Part shown: in pieces, positions 1-8,425 of the stretch
Position numbering within the stretch: the stretch's first letter is position 1
How the letters are laid out: each line of letters opens with the position of its first letter
NCBI GenBank assembly: GCA_012103455.1
Contig: WLWT01000001.1
Coordinates: 1,288,001 to 1,352,000 of the forward strand
DNA: 64,000 bases
Source of the DNA: Gammaproteobacteria bacterium
GTDB taxonomy: Bacteria > Pseudomonadota > Gammaproteobacteria > HK1
Direction of reading: 5' to 3'
Notes under the pieces: model-generated
What the model saw: only the letters and a program-made list of their open reading frames with translations
Database searches by the model: none
What the model was told of the DNA's origin: nothing
Made by a program: the position numbers and the translations under genes

Positions 1-2
1 AC

Positions 3-908
3 CCCCGAGTGGAAGCGGACGGCACGCTCTGGAACTTCGGCTATGTGTCCGCGGCCAAACGGCTGGTGCTATGGCACATAGACGCCGCCGGCACGCTGGT
101 CAAAGCCGCCGCCCTCCCCATCGATCCGATCACCATGATTCACGACTTCGTCGTGACCCGGCGCCATCTGGTGTTCCTGATCCCGCCCCTGCACTTCGAG
201 CCCGGCGCATCATCGGCAACATTCCTGCAAGCGCACCGCTGGCACCCTGAACACCCCACCCGCGTGCTGGTGGTGGACAAAAACGACTTCAGCCGCACCA
301 CATGGCTGGAGTTGCCGGCACAATGGGTGTTTCACTTCGGCAACGCCTGGGAAGACAAAGACGGTTTTATCCGCTTCGATGGCGCCCGCGCGCCGGATCC
401 TTCCATCATGTTCGGCCGTTTCCGCGACATCATGCGGGGCCAGGACAATGGCGCGGGCGCACCCGCGCGCTCATTCAACTACGTGCTCCATCCGGCAACA
501 GGGTACGCCACCGAAGAGCCGCTCATGGCGGCCCATGAGGCCGGCGAATTTCCCACCATCGATCCGCGCGTGAGCGGGCGCCAATACCGTCATGTCGCAC
601 TACTCACAACCCAGCCAGGCCAGGAGACGGAGCACGGGCATTTCGATACCGTCATGCTGCTGGATGTCACCAGCGGCCACTCGGTCCGCTACACCTATCC
701 CGCCCATGAGATAGCCGAAGAACATCTCATCGTGCCCGGAGACGGCGGCCGTTTCTGGCTGGTAGGCACCACCCTCGCCTACCGGGAAGAAAAAACACGG
801 CTCAACGTGTTCGACGGCAAGCGGCTGGCGGACGGTCCGGTAGCGATCGCCACCTTGCCCTACCCGCTCCCTCTGGGCTTGCACGGCAAATGGCAGGGGG
901 TTGGCTAA
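3..908 (+). CDS. Carotenoid oxygenase (RPE65/CCD family), C-terminal part
   Basis: The reading frame runs in from the left edge, so this is the last ~300 residues of a ~450-500 aa enzyme. Family members are seven-bladed propellers that use Fe(II) held by four histidines to cleave carotenoid or stilbene-like double bonds. Visible signatures are MIHDFVVT (third His ligand region), HFGNAWE, an EFPTIDPR segment typical of the family, and the terminal LGLHGKW carrying the last His ligand. The N-terminal ligands lie outside the window. The stop overlaps a possible TTG start of the downstream sensor kinase. The substrate cannot be read from the sequence. Confidence 0.88.
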   Translation, partial: PRVEADGTLWNFGYVSAAKRLVLWHIDAAGTLVKAAALPIDPITMIHDFVVTRRHLVFLIPPLHFEPGASSATFLQAHRWHPEHPTRVLVVDKNDFSRTTWLELPAQWVFHFGNAWEDKDGFIRFDGARAPDPSIMFGRFRDIMRGQDNGAGAPARSFNYVLHPATGYATEEPLMAAHEAGEFPTIDPRVSGRQYRHVALLTTQPGQETEHGHFDTVMLLDVTSGHSVRYTYPAHEIAEEHLIVPGDGGRFWLVGTTLAYREEKTRLNVFDGKRLADGPVAIATLPYPLPLGLHGKWQGVG

Positions 909-1843
909 GCACTGGCGCACGGTAAGAGGTACCCTAGTGCTCAATCTCAAAAGACATCTAGCGGCGGTGTTGGCCAACGCCGTGTTTTGCCTCGCCATCG
1001 CCATCACCACTTATCTCCTCACCGCTCACGACGTGCTGAGCGATCACCTCGCCGTCTCTTACTGCATCGGCTTTTCCATCCATGGGGCAGCCCTACTGGG
1101 ATTGCGGCTGTTCCCGGCGCGCTGGCCGCCCATCGTGGCGGCGGTCTTTTCGCTGCCACTCGGGCTCTTAGTGGGGCTCTCCTTGGGCGGCGCCATCGTG
1201 ACCGGCGATCCGCTGTTCTTCATCACCCGGGAATTCAGCGCACTGGTCTACGGCACGCTGTTCGGCCTCATCGGTATCGCCGCTTACGTCATCCACGCCA
1301 ACCTCTGGGCTACCCGCGACGCCCTGGAGCAGGAACGGGCGCGGCTGGCCATCCAACAAAAAACCTTGGCGGAAACCGAACTCAAGCTTCTGCAAGCACA
1401 GATAGAACCGCACTTTCTATTCAATACGCTCGCGGCCATCCACGGCTCGATCCGCCATCGCCCGGACCTGGCCGAGCACATGCTGGAGCACCTGACCCTG
1501 CTGTTGCGGGCAAGTCTAAAACGCAGCCGCAGCAACCGGACCACGGTACAAGACGAACTCGACATCGTGACCGCTTATCTCGAGATCCAAAGCGTCCGCC
1601 TAGGCGCTCGGCTGCGGTTCAGCATTGAAGCCGACGATGGCCTGAAGCAAGCGCTCTTACCGGCGCTCCTCATCCAACCGCTGGTGGAAAACGCCGCCGT
1701 CCACGGTATTGAACCGCTAGCCTGCGGTGGCCAGATCAGCGTCACGGTCAAGCGGCATGGCGACCACATGAATATCGTCGTTGAAGACAGCGGTGCCGGT
1801 GTGGAAAATGCGCCGCCCTCGGCGGGCACGGGCACCGGTCTTA

Positions 1844-2730
1844 GAGCCTGTTCAAGATCTCCGAAGCAACAGCGCAATATTTGCAAGTAGCATCATGCCC
1901 AACGAGCTTTCGATTAGCCGCTCACAGTTTTTCCACAACCGGCGGTTTTTCTCAAACCATGAGAAGGTTCGCTCGACAACCCACCTCTTCGGGAGGACGG
2001 CAAAACGACCCGTGTCCGAGCGTTTGATAATTTCGACGTTCGCTCCGATTAATCTCAGCACTTCGCCAGCGAAAGCCATCCCCGTGTACCCGCCATCGCC
2101 CACTACACACCTAACCTCCGAGAGGCGCCCATCTGCTTGAGCAGCAAGTGCGGCCAGTGCCCCAGCTCGATCAGTGACATTTGCCGTGGTCACAAAAGCA
2201 GCGTGCAATAATCCCTGAGTGTCCACAGCTATGTGCCGCTTGATACCAGAAGTCTTCTTGCCTGCGTCATAACCTTTGTGGTTTGCACTGTCTGTGTTCT
2301 TCACGCTCTGTGCATCAACGATGATCAGGCTGGCTTTGCCACTGCGCCCCTGGGATTCGCGGGCCTCGCCAACCCATTTTTTTAACGCCTTGTCCAAGGC
2401 GCTGCAAGAGTCTTCTGGGGACGATTGCCGCCAGATAGTGAAATACTCATGCACACTTCGCCACTTTGGATACTCGTTGGGCAACATGCGCCATTGGCAG
2501 CCGGTCTTCAGCACGTACAACACTGCGTTGAACACGTGATAGAGATCGAGTTGTCTTGGCTTGGTTCGCCGACGCGCCGCCTCCAGGATCGGTCTAACTT
2601 TCTCGAACTGTTGGCGAGATAGGTCACTCGGGTAGATTCGCTCGTCTGTCATTGCCTTCGCAGCCGCTATGACTATGGATAACAATAGTTTAGGTCAGAT
2701 GTCCAAAATCGTCAGATCTTGAACAGGTTC
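1844..2730. mobile_element. IS5-family insertion sequence, complete
   Basis: An 887-bp element with terminal inverted repeats. The left end reads GAGCCTGTTCAAGATCT and the right end is its reverse complement with one mismatch (GAACCTGTTC...). The 3-bp target duplication TTA is at 1841-1843 and 2731-2733. One complete transposase gene lies on the minus strand. The intact ends and perfect duplication suggest recent insertion. Confidence 0.92.
1852..2652 (-). CDS. IS5-family transposase
   Basis: A DDE transposase of about 266 aa that cuts and joins the ends of its own element. The N-terminal DUF4096-like part (YPSDLSRQQFEKVRPILE ... GCQWRMLPNEYPKW) is followed by DDE-domain motifs: IIVDAQSVKNT (first Asp), VVGDGGYTG (second Asp) and RWVVERTFSWFEKNRRL (Glu region). 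The start at 2652 is chosen because GAAGG lies upstream; an in-frame ATG also exists at 2685. No frameshift is seen, so it is probably functional. Confidence 0.93.
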   Translation of the reverse strand: MTDERIYPSDLSRQQFEKVRPILEAARRRTKPRQLDLYHVFNAVLYVLKTGCQWRMLPNEYPKWRSVHEYFTIWRQSSPEDSCSALDKALKKWVGEARESQGRSGKASLIIVDAQSVKNTDSANHKGYDAGKKTSGIKRHIAVDTQGLLHAAFVTTANVTDRAGALAALAAQADGRLSEVRCVVGDGGYTGMAFAGEVLRLIGANVEIIKRSDTGRFAVLPKRWVVERTFSWFEKNRRLWKNCERLIESSLGMMLLANIALLLRRS

Positions 2731-2845
2731 TTAGCAACCTTCGCGACCGGCTGCAGGCGTTATTCGGGAGCGCCGGCGAACTTCGCATCGAGCCCGTCCA
2801 TCCGCGAGGTTCACGGATCACCCTTGCCTGGCCACTGGCGCCACT

Positions 2846-2879
2846 GGAGTATTAGCCACGGGAGTATTAGCCACAGGAG
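2846..2879 (+). repeat. 15-bp tandem duplication spanning kinase stop and regulator RBS
   Basis: The unit GGAGTATTAGCCAC plus one base occurs at 2846-2860 and 2861-2875, and a third partial copy (GGAG) ends at 2879. The first copy contains the kinase stop codon and the last supplies the AGGAG of the downstream regulator. Confidence 0.9.
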
Positions 2880-2889
2880 CATCAATAAC

Positions 2890-3648
2890 GTGCCAACAGC
2901 GCTGGTAGTCGATGATGAACCCCTGCTGACCCGCCACCTGTGCGGCTTGCTCGCGCGGTGCTGGCCCAAACTGCAAATAGTGCAGACACCCGGCAACGGC
3001 ACCGAAGCGATACAAGCGCTCAGCCGTTGGCAGCCGGATATCGCGTTCTTGGACATCCGCATGCCAGGCGTTTGCGGTCTAGACGTGGCCCGCCACGCGG
3101 GCGATACCCTGATCGTGTTTGTAACCGCCTACGACGCTCATGCCCTGGAAGCTTTTGAGCGCGCCGCCGTTGACTATCTGTTAAAACCGGTCACCGAGGC
3201 CCGGCTACAAGAAACCGTGAACCGGCTGCGCCCCCGCCTCGAGGCCGGTGAGCATCGCCCGGCCAAATTCAACTTCGATCCCGCCGCTCTTCGCGCACTG
3301 CTGACGGAGATCAAGCCGGCCTCGCATTTACGTTGGCTGAGGGTGGGCCACGGTGACAGCGTGGAGTTGATCAACGTGTCCGAGGCAGTGTATTTACGCG
3401 CGGACCGCAAATACACCGCCGTATTCACGGCGCACCACGAACACTTGCTGCGCACGCCATTGTCACAGCTTGAGCAGGATCTGGACCCGGACCAATTCTG
3501 GCGCATTCACCGCAGCATCATCGTCAACGCTGGCCACATCGCTGAAGCGGTGCGCGACTTCGCCGGACGGCTACAGGTGCGGCTTAGAAACCGTGCGGAA
3601 CTGCTGCCGGTAAGCAAAACCTTCGCTGGCCGTTTTCGCCAAATGTGA
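2890..3648 (+). CDS. LytTR-family response regulator
   Basis: A two-component response regulator of about 252 aa that binds DNA through a LytTR domain. The receiver domain (residues ~1-120) shows VVDDEP (acidic pair), IAFLDIRMPG (phosphoacceptor Asp), VTAYD and YLLKP (conserved Lys). The LytTR domain occupies the C-terminal ~100 residues (EAVYLRADRKYTAV, FWRIHRSIIVN). A GTG start at 2890 follows AGGAG at 2875-2879. It is the partner of the kinase broken upstream, so it may now be unphosphorylated or serviced by another kinase. The frame itself is intact. Confidence 0.93.
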   Translation: MPTALVVDDEPLLTRHLCGLLARCWPKLQIVQTPGNGTEAIQALSRWQPDIAFLDIRMPGVCGLDVARHAGDTLIVFVTAYDAHALEAFERAAVDYLLKPVTEARLQETVNRLRPRLEAGEHRPAKFNFDPAALRALLTEIKPASHLRWLRVGHGDSVELINVSEAVYLRADRKYTAVFTAHHEHLLRTPLSQLEQDLDPDQFWRIHRSIIVNAGHIAEAVRDFAGRLQVRLRNRAELLPVSKTFAGRFRQM

Positions 3649-3677
3649 AGCTGACGCGGGTACCACCCACGCACCCC

Positions 3678-4472
3678 TCACCTGGCGAAATACCGGTCAA
3701 TACAAGCGGCCACGGCGGCATCATCGGCAGTCTCTTGTATAACCACATCCGCCGCCGCCTTGACATCGCCACGGGCATTGGCGACAGCCACACCCAGCCC
3801 GGCAACGTCCAACATCTCGATGTCGTTGCCCCCGTCACCCATGGCCAGGCACGACTCTATAGGCACCCCCGCATACTCCGCAACGAATTGCAGCACTGCC
3901 CCTTTGTTCACACCGGGGGCCATCATTTCCATGTACTCAGACTCAGAGCGCACCACGGATAATCCGGCCACCGCAGGCACCAACTGTTCGCGCACTGCGT
4001 CCATATGGGCAGGATCCGACACCGCGATCAGCTTCGTCGCCGATAGCCCCCGCAATTGCTCCAGGGGCACGATTTTGTAGTTCACCTCGGGCGCATACCG
4101 CTCCCATAGCCCGGTGCGAAACTCAGTATAAATACAGTCCTCATGATAAAAGAACAGTAGCCAACTCGCCGCCATAGCCGCTTCCACGATCTGCACCGCG
4201 TGGCCGGCGGCGATCGGTTTATGCAGCAAAGCCGTACGCCCCTCGCTACGGGGTGCCAGCACCTTGGCGCCGTTATAAGCGCAGACAATGGGATCAACAC
4301 CCAGTTGGTCAACAATAGGCTCGATATTCGGCACCATCCGCCCCGTGTTCAGCACGATCCGAACACCTTGCGCCGCTACCCGCTGCACAGCTTTCACATT
4401 GGCCGGCGGCAAAGTGCCGTCCGCCGCCAATAAGGTGCCATCGATATCGAGTGACAACAGCGTGAATGGCAT
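3678..4472 (-). CDS. Cof-type HAD-IIB family phosphatase
   Basis: A 264-aa haloacid-dehalogenase-superfamily hydrolase of the Cof class (sugar-phosphate or nucleotide-cofactor phosphatases). Motif I is LDIDGTLL (nucleophile and general-acid Asp) near the N-terminus. LNTGRM is motif II, and GDGGNDIEML near residue 215 is motif IV binding Mg2+. The central residues form the C2B cap that selects the substrate. It is convergent with the LytTR regulator. The substrate is not predictable. Confidence 0.92.
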   Translation of the reverse strand: MPFTLLSLDIDGTLLAADGTLPPANVKAVQRVAAQGVRIVLNTGRMVPNIEPIVDQLGVDPIVCAYNGAKVLAPRSEGRTALLHKPIAAGHAVQIVEAAMAASWLLFFYHEDCIYTEFRTGLWERYAPEVNYKIVPLEQLRGLSATKLIAVSDPAHMDAVREQLVPAVAGLSVVRSESEYMEMMAPGVNKGAVLQFVAEYAGVPIESCLAMGDGGNDIEMLDVAGLGVAVANARGDVKAAADVVIQETADDAAVAACIDRYFAR

Positions 4473-4674
4473 GGCGAGAAATGGCTTGGCTGCGGTGAAT
4501 GATCGCCAGCATGGGACATGCCCCCTTCACCGGCAAGTAGCCCCATGGGATCACACTTATGTGACGCGCCGACGACACTCCAGGACTCGATTCCGACGAC
4601 CCGCCCGCGCCGCTTCGCGTTAGGGTCGCCCCCATCCATTTAACCGCGCAACACCGCCCCAGGCCGAAGCAGTC

Positions 4675-6234
4675 ATGAACCAACCAGATCCAGCGGGCGG
4701 CCGCGCCCGCCGCCGTGGCGCCATCCGCGGTAGAGCGCCAGCGAAGACGGCCATTCAACAGATGCCATGGATGCTGCCGCAATTTAGCGATCCACCCGTG
4801 GCGCCACTCGATAGCGAGGGTGTAGCGCGTATTGATGCCAACGCCATGCGCATTCTCAAGGAAATCGGCATCGACTTTCTGCATGAAGACGCCAAGCGCG
4901 TGCTACACGGGGCCGGCGCGGAGGTGGATCCCGACTCCGATCGGGTACGCATGGATGAGCAGTTCGTGCGCGCTCACCTGGCTACCGCGCCCAGTTCTTT
5001 TACCGTGACGCCCCGCAACCCGGAGCACGCCCTGGTATGGGGCGCAGGCCACTACTGCTTCGGCGCCGTGGCCAGCCCGCCCAATGTCCGCGATTTGGAC
5101 CATGGCCGGCGCGAGGGCACCAGGGAGGACTGCCGCGACCTGTTGCGGCTGACCCAGTTTTTCAACTGCATACATTTCAATTCCGGTTACCCGGTGGAAC
5201 CGGTGGACGTGCACCCATCGGTGCGGCACCTGGACGCCCTATACGATGCGCTCACGCTGTGCGACAAAGTCATGCACGCCTACTCGCTGGGCACCGCGCG
5301 CATCGAAGACGGCATGGAGATGGTGCGCATCGCCGCCGGCCTCACCCACCGGGAGTTCGACGCGGCGCCGCGCATGTTCACCAACATCAACTCCTCCTCG
5401 CCCTTGAAACACGACTGGCCCATGCTGGACGGTGCCATGCGTTGCGCCAAGCGCGGGCAGCCGGTCATCGTCACCCCGTTCACGCTCTGCGGTGCGATGG
5501 CACCGGTAACATTGGCCGGTGCCGTCTCCCTGCAAACGGCGGAAGCCCTGGCCGCCATCGTTCTACTACAGATCGTCAACCCCGGTGCACCGGTGGTCTA
5601 TGGATCATTTACCTCCAACGTGGATATGAAGTCGGGCGCACCCGCTTTCGGTACCCCGGAATACGCACGGGCCACCCAGATGTCGGGACAGATGGCACGG
5701 TTTTACGGGTTGCCCATGCGCGCCTCCAACGCTTGCGTGGCCAACTACCCGGACGGACAAGCCGTCTGGGAGAGCAGTGCATCGCTACAAGCCTGCAACT
5801 CGGCCCACTGCAATATCGTCTACCATGCAGCCGGCTGGCTGGAGAGCGGGCTTTGCACCAGCTTCGAGAAATTCGTCATGGATTGCGAGTTGCTACAGCA
5901 GATGAACGCCTACCAGAGTGCGGTGGGTGTCAGCGAGGATGATCTCGCCTTCGATGCGATTCGGGCGGTCGGTCCCCATGACCATTTTTTAGGCGCCGCC
6001 CACACACAGGCGCGCTATAAAACAGCGTTCTACAGCCCTTTCTTATCGGATTGGCGCAACTTCGAGAGTTGGGAGCTAGCCGGCGCCGAACATGCCGAGC
6101 GACGAGCCAATACCTTGTACAAGCAAATTCTGCGCGAGTTCGAACCGCCACCCATGGACGAGGCGATACGCGAAGAACTCGCCGCCTTCGTCGCCAAGCG
6201 CCGGGAAGAAGGCGGCGCACCTACCGATTTTTAG
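4675..6234 (+). CDS. Trimethylamine methyltransferase (MttB) family protein, non-pyrrolysine type
   Basis: A 519-aa MttB-superfamily protein. These enzymes move a methyl group from a quaternary or tertiary amine to a corrinoid protein. The frame has the family segments ILKEIGIDFLHEDAKRVL, NVRDLDHGRREGTREDCRDLLRL and FTLCGAMAPVTLAGAVSLQTAEALA, and it reads through with no in-frame TAG, so it does not use pyrrolysine. Relatives act on glycine betaine, proline betaine or carnitine. No corrinoid protein gene is adjacent, so the methyl acceptor must be elsewhere. Residues 1-35 are basic and low-complexity, and a later start is possible. Confidence 0.9.
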   Translation: MNQPDPAGGRARRRGAIRGRAPAKTAIQQMPWMLPQFSDPPVAPLDSEGVARIDANAMRILKEIGIDFLHEDAKRVLHGAGAEVDPDSDRVRMDEQFVRAHLATAPSSFTVTPRNPEHALVWGAGHYCFGAVASPPNVRDLDHGRREGTREDCRDLLRLTQFFNCIHFNSGYPVEPVDVHPSVRHLDALYDALTLCDKVMHAYSLGTARIEDGMEMVRIAAGLTHREFDAAPRMFTNINSSSPLKHDWPMLDGAMRCAKRGQPVIVTPFTLCGAMAPVTLAGAVSLQTAEALAAIVLLQIVNPGAPVVYGSFTSNVDMKSGAPAFGTPEYARATQMSGQMARFYGLPMRASNACVANYPDGQAVWESSASLQACNSAHCNIVYHAAGWLESGLCTSFEKFVMDCELLQQMNAYQSAVGVSEDDLAFDAIRAVGPHDHFLGAAHTQARYKTAFYSPFLSDWRNFESWELAGAEHAERRANTLYKQILREFEPPPMDEAIREELAAFVAKRREEGGAPTDF

Positions 6235-6253
6235 CGGGCCCTTTTTGCCGGCA

Positions 6254-7405
6254 CTATTGTTCTAAAGTGTCAGTCAAGCGCTCAACCGCATCGGCGTAAT
6301 CGCGCATGAAGTCATATACCACCGAGCGTACCGATTGCGCCTGCTCCATAAGCCCGACGCCCTGCCCCACATAGTAGCTAGCTAATTGTTTAGCACCCTC
6401 GTGACCGCTTGCGGCGAGCTTATCGATCTTGGTAAAAGCGGGCTTGCTGATAAGACCCTGCAGCGGCATCGGCAAGGGATCCGGGCTCGACTCCGCCTGC
6501 CACGCATCGGTCCACGCCGATTTGAGCTGGCGCGTGGGCTTGCCGGTGCGGCTGCGCGAGCGCACCGTGTGTCTGGAAGTGGCCGCCAACATTTTTTCCT
6601 TGACGGCGCCCGTCGTCTCCGCCTCGGCGGTGGTCAGCCAGACCGAACCGGTCCAGGCACCGGCGGCGCCCATGGCCATGCACGCCGCCATCTGCCGGCC
6701 GGTGACAATCCCCCCCGCGGCCAGCACCGATATGCGATCACCGTAAGGTTCGATGGCCCTTAGAACCTCCGGCACCAGCACCAAGGTGGACACCTCGCCG
6801 CAATGACCACCCGCCTCGGTACCAGCCACCACCAGCACATCGACGCCAGCGTCAGCGTGTTTAAGCGCATGCTCGCGCGCTCCCGTCAGTGCGCCGACTA
6901 GAACATTTCTCTCCCGCGCCTGCTCCAACATATACGCAGGCGGCACGCCCAGCGCGTTGACGATGAGTTTGATCGGGTGAGCGAAAGCCACATCCATCAC
7001 CAAGGCGGCACCGGCCTCGCGCAGGTTGTCGCCGTAACCCTCAGCGATGAAATCTTCCCACAGATCGGCGGTGCCTATGCCGTGGCTGGCTAGCAGTTCC
7101 GAGACATAATTACGGTGCTCCGGCGGAATGCGCGCCGCGAGCTCGGCGGCGGATATGGACGCCTCCTTGCTATCCATGTTGTTCGGCACCAACAGGTCCA
7201 CGCCATAGGGCTTGCCGTTGACGTGCTCATCGATCCAATCGAGTTCGATATCCAGGCTCTCGGGCGTGTGACCCACCGCCCCCAGCACCCCCATGCCACC
7301 TGCATTCGAGACCTCGGCGACGACGTCTCTACAGTGAGAAAAAGCGAATAGCGCAAACTCGATACCCAGCCGCTCGCATAGGGCGGATTTCATCCCGGAT
7401 TTCAT
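6254..7405 (-). CDS. Nitronate monooxygenase (2-nitropropane dioxygenase family)
   Basis: A 383-aa FMN-dependent TIM-barrel protein. Typical elements are VSNAGGMGVLGAVGHTPESL near the N-terminus, DVLVVAGTEAGGHCGEVSTLVLVPEV around residue 190, and ISVLAAGGIVTGRQMAACMAMGAAGAWTGSVWL, which carries the phosphate-binding glycines. Such enzymes oxidise alkyl nitronates or act as related flavin oxidoreductases. GGAGG lies ten bases before the ATG. The first codons are a 12-bp tandem duplication giving MKSGMKS. It stands alone, convergent with the MttB gene. Confidence 0.9.
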   Translation of the reverse strand: MKSGMKSALCERLGIEFALFAFSHCRDVVAEVSNAGGMGVLGAVGHTPESLDIELDWIDEHVNGKPYGVDLLVPNNMDSKEASISAAELAARIPPEHRNYVSELLASHGIGTADLWEDFIAEGYGDNLREAGAALVMDVAFAHPIKLIVNALGVPPAYMLEQARERNVLVGALTGAREHALKHADAGVDVLVVAGTEAGGHCGEVSTLVLVPEVLRAIEPYGDRISVLAAGGIVTGRQMAACMAMGAAGAWTGSVWLTTAEAETTGAVKEKMLAATSRHTVRSRSRTGKPTRQLKSAWTDAWQAESSPDPLPMPLQGLISKPAFTKIDKLAASGHEGAKQLASYYVGQGVGLMEQAQSVRSVVYDFMRDYADAVERLTDTLEQ

Positions 7406-7406
7406 C
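7384..7406 (-). repeat. 12-bp tandem duplication at the nitronate monooxygenase start codon
   Basis: On the plus strand CGGATTTCATCC (7384-7395) is repeated as CGGATTTCATC from 7396. On the gene strand this duplicates the start codon, so initiation could occur at either ATG, four codons apart. Confidence 0.75.
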
Positions 7407-7407
7407 T

Positions 7408-7782
7408 AAGGGGAACCTCCAGCTAAGTGTGCCAGCCATTGGGCAGCCGAACGCAGTGCCGCACATCGCCTGCGCACCGCCCGATCAGCGGCGCTGCATA
7501 ACACAAAACGAGAGGCTTCGAAAGTGCATACATGCACTGCGTTCGGGGTAGACGGCTTGGACGATAGGCCCATCGGCGAGCGCATCCGGAGGGACCCATG
7601 ACCAACTACGGATCGGCTAAGACCTATTTCGACGACTCCACACCATCAGTCCCCGCATCGAGATCCGCGATCAGCCCGCCACCCGCTAAGCAAGGTGCTC
7701 AGGATGAGTTCCGTGTTCCGCGAACAAAAGATTTCGCCACCAAACGCCGGTTAGAGGAAGAGTTCGCCTCAGCCGGCCAGCC
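7408..7782. other. Intergenic region with one doubtful small ORF (7598-7807)
   Basis: No recognisable gene was found. A 69-codon frame on the plus strand (7598-7807) starts after GGAGGGACCC and encodes a Ser/Pro/Lys-rich peptide with no family I recognise; it runs 25 bases into the end of the GST gene on the other strand. A small palindrome GTGCAT-AC-ATGCAC lies at 7524-7537. The ORF could be a small protein or a gene remnant, and I hold it at low confidence. Confidence 0.3.
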
Positions 7783-8403
7783 TTACTCAATAGGAATCAT
7801 GCAATGAGTGCGAAAAGCAGGCCGCTCGGTTAACCGCGCATACCAGGCTTCAAGATGGGGCATCGCCGGGCGCTGCTCCACGATATTGAGCCAGCGGTGC
7901 ACCTGCGGCCCCAACGGAATGTCGCCCATGGACAAGGTATCGCCAGCGATGTACCGGCGATCGGCCAGATACGCATCGAGCATGCCAAAAAGCTTGATGC
8001 CCTGCTCGATACCGGCCGCTATGGACGCCTGATCGCGCTCCGCAGGAGGCGTGCGCACTAGCCCCCAGAACACCGGCCGCATCATCGGGCTAATGGCGGT
8101 CAACTGCCAATCCATCCAGGTGTCGGCCGTCGCCCGCGCCTGCGGATCCTGCGGATACAACACGCCAGTGCCGTACTTTTGGCACAGATAGCGGGTAATC
8201 GCGTTCGACTCCCACAAGACAAAACCGTCATCGATAATCGTAGGCACCAGACCCATGGGATTCTTCGCCAGATAATCAGGCTGATCATTGCCGCCAAAGG
8301 TCCCGCCTATGTCCACCTGTTCGTACGCTATGCTCAGCTCATCGGCAACCCAGAGCGGTTTCATCACATTGCCGGACGTACGCCGGCCAAGAATAGTCAA
8401 CAT
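7783..8403 (-). CDS. Glutathione S-transferase family protein
   Basis: A soluble GST of about 206 aa. The N-terminal thioredoxin-like domain (residues 1-80) has TILGRRTSGNVMKPLWVADE, the cis-Pro segment NPMGLVPTIID and the glutathione-contacting WESNAITRYL. The helical C-terminal domain contains FGMLDAYLADRRYIAGDTLSMGDI with the conserved N-capping Asp. The start at 8403 fits the domain; an in-frame upstream ATG would add 26 residues inside the spacer next to the kinase gene. It shares the minus strand with the kinase 22 bases away, so co-transcription is plausible. The electrophilic substrate is unknown. Confidence 0.92.
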   Translation of the reverse strand: MLTILGRRTSGNVMKPLWVADELSIAYEQVDIGGTFGGNDQPDYLAKNPMGLVPTIIDDGFVLWESNAITRYLCQKYGTGVLYPQDPQARATADTWMDWQLTAISPMMRPVFWGLVRTPPAERDQASIAAGIEQGIKLFGMLDAYLADRRYIAGDTLSMGDIPLGPQVHRWLNIVEQRPAMPHLEAWYARLTERPAFRTHCMIPIE

Positions 8404-8425
8404 TGCAGATCCCCGGTCATTCTCA

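Larger units (their letters stand above)
937..2855 (+). pseudogene. LytS/YehU-type sensor histidine kinase split by an IS5-family element
   Basis: The N-terminal half has several hydrophobic helices (residues ~1-130), then a short coiled coil and the His_kinase motif QIEPHFLFNTLAAIHG (phosphoacceptor His), then LIQPLVENAAVHG (N box) and EDSGAG (G1). The frame breaks after GTGTGL at 1843, where an IS begins. It resumes at 2731 as SNLRDRLQALFG and ends at the TAG at 2853-2855. Joining 1843 to 2734 restores a complete G2 box. The GTG at 937 is preferred because AAGAGGT lies six bases upstream; a TTG at 901 is also in frame. The kinase is presumably inactive because the ATP lid is cut off. The cognate LytTR regulator follows. 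Confidence 0.9.

Noticed and set aside
4675..6234. Possible pyrrolysine (in-frame TAG) in the MttB-family gene
   Set aside because: The frame runs 519 codons without any TAG, so it belongs to the non-pyrrolysine group.
7598..7807. 69-codon ORF with a good RBS as a firm gene
   Set aside because: No homology recognised, and it overlaps the GST gene end; mentioned only as doubtful within the intergenic entry.
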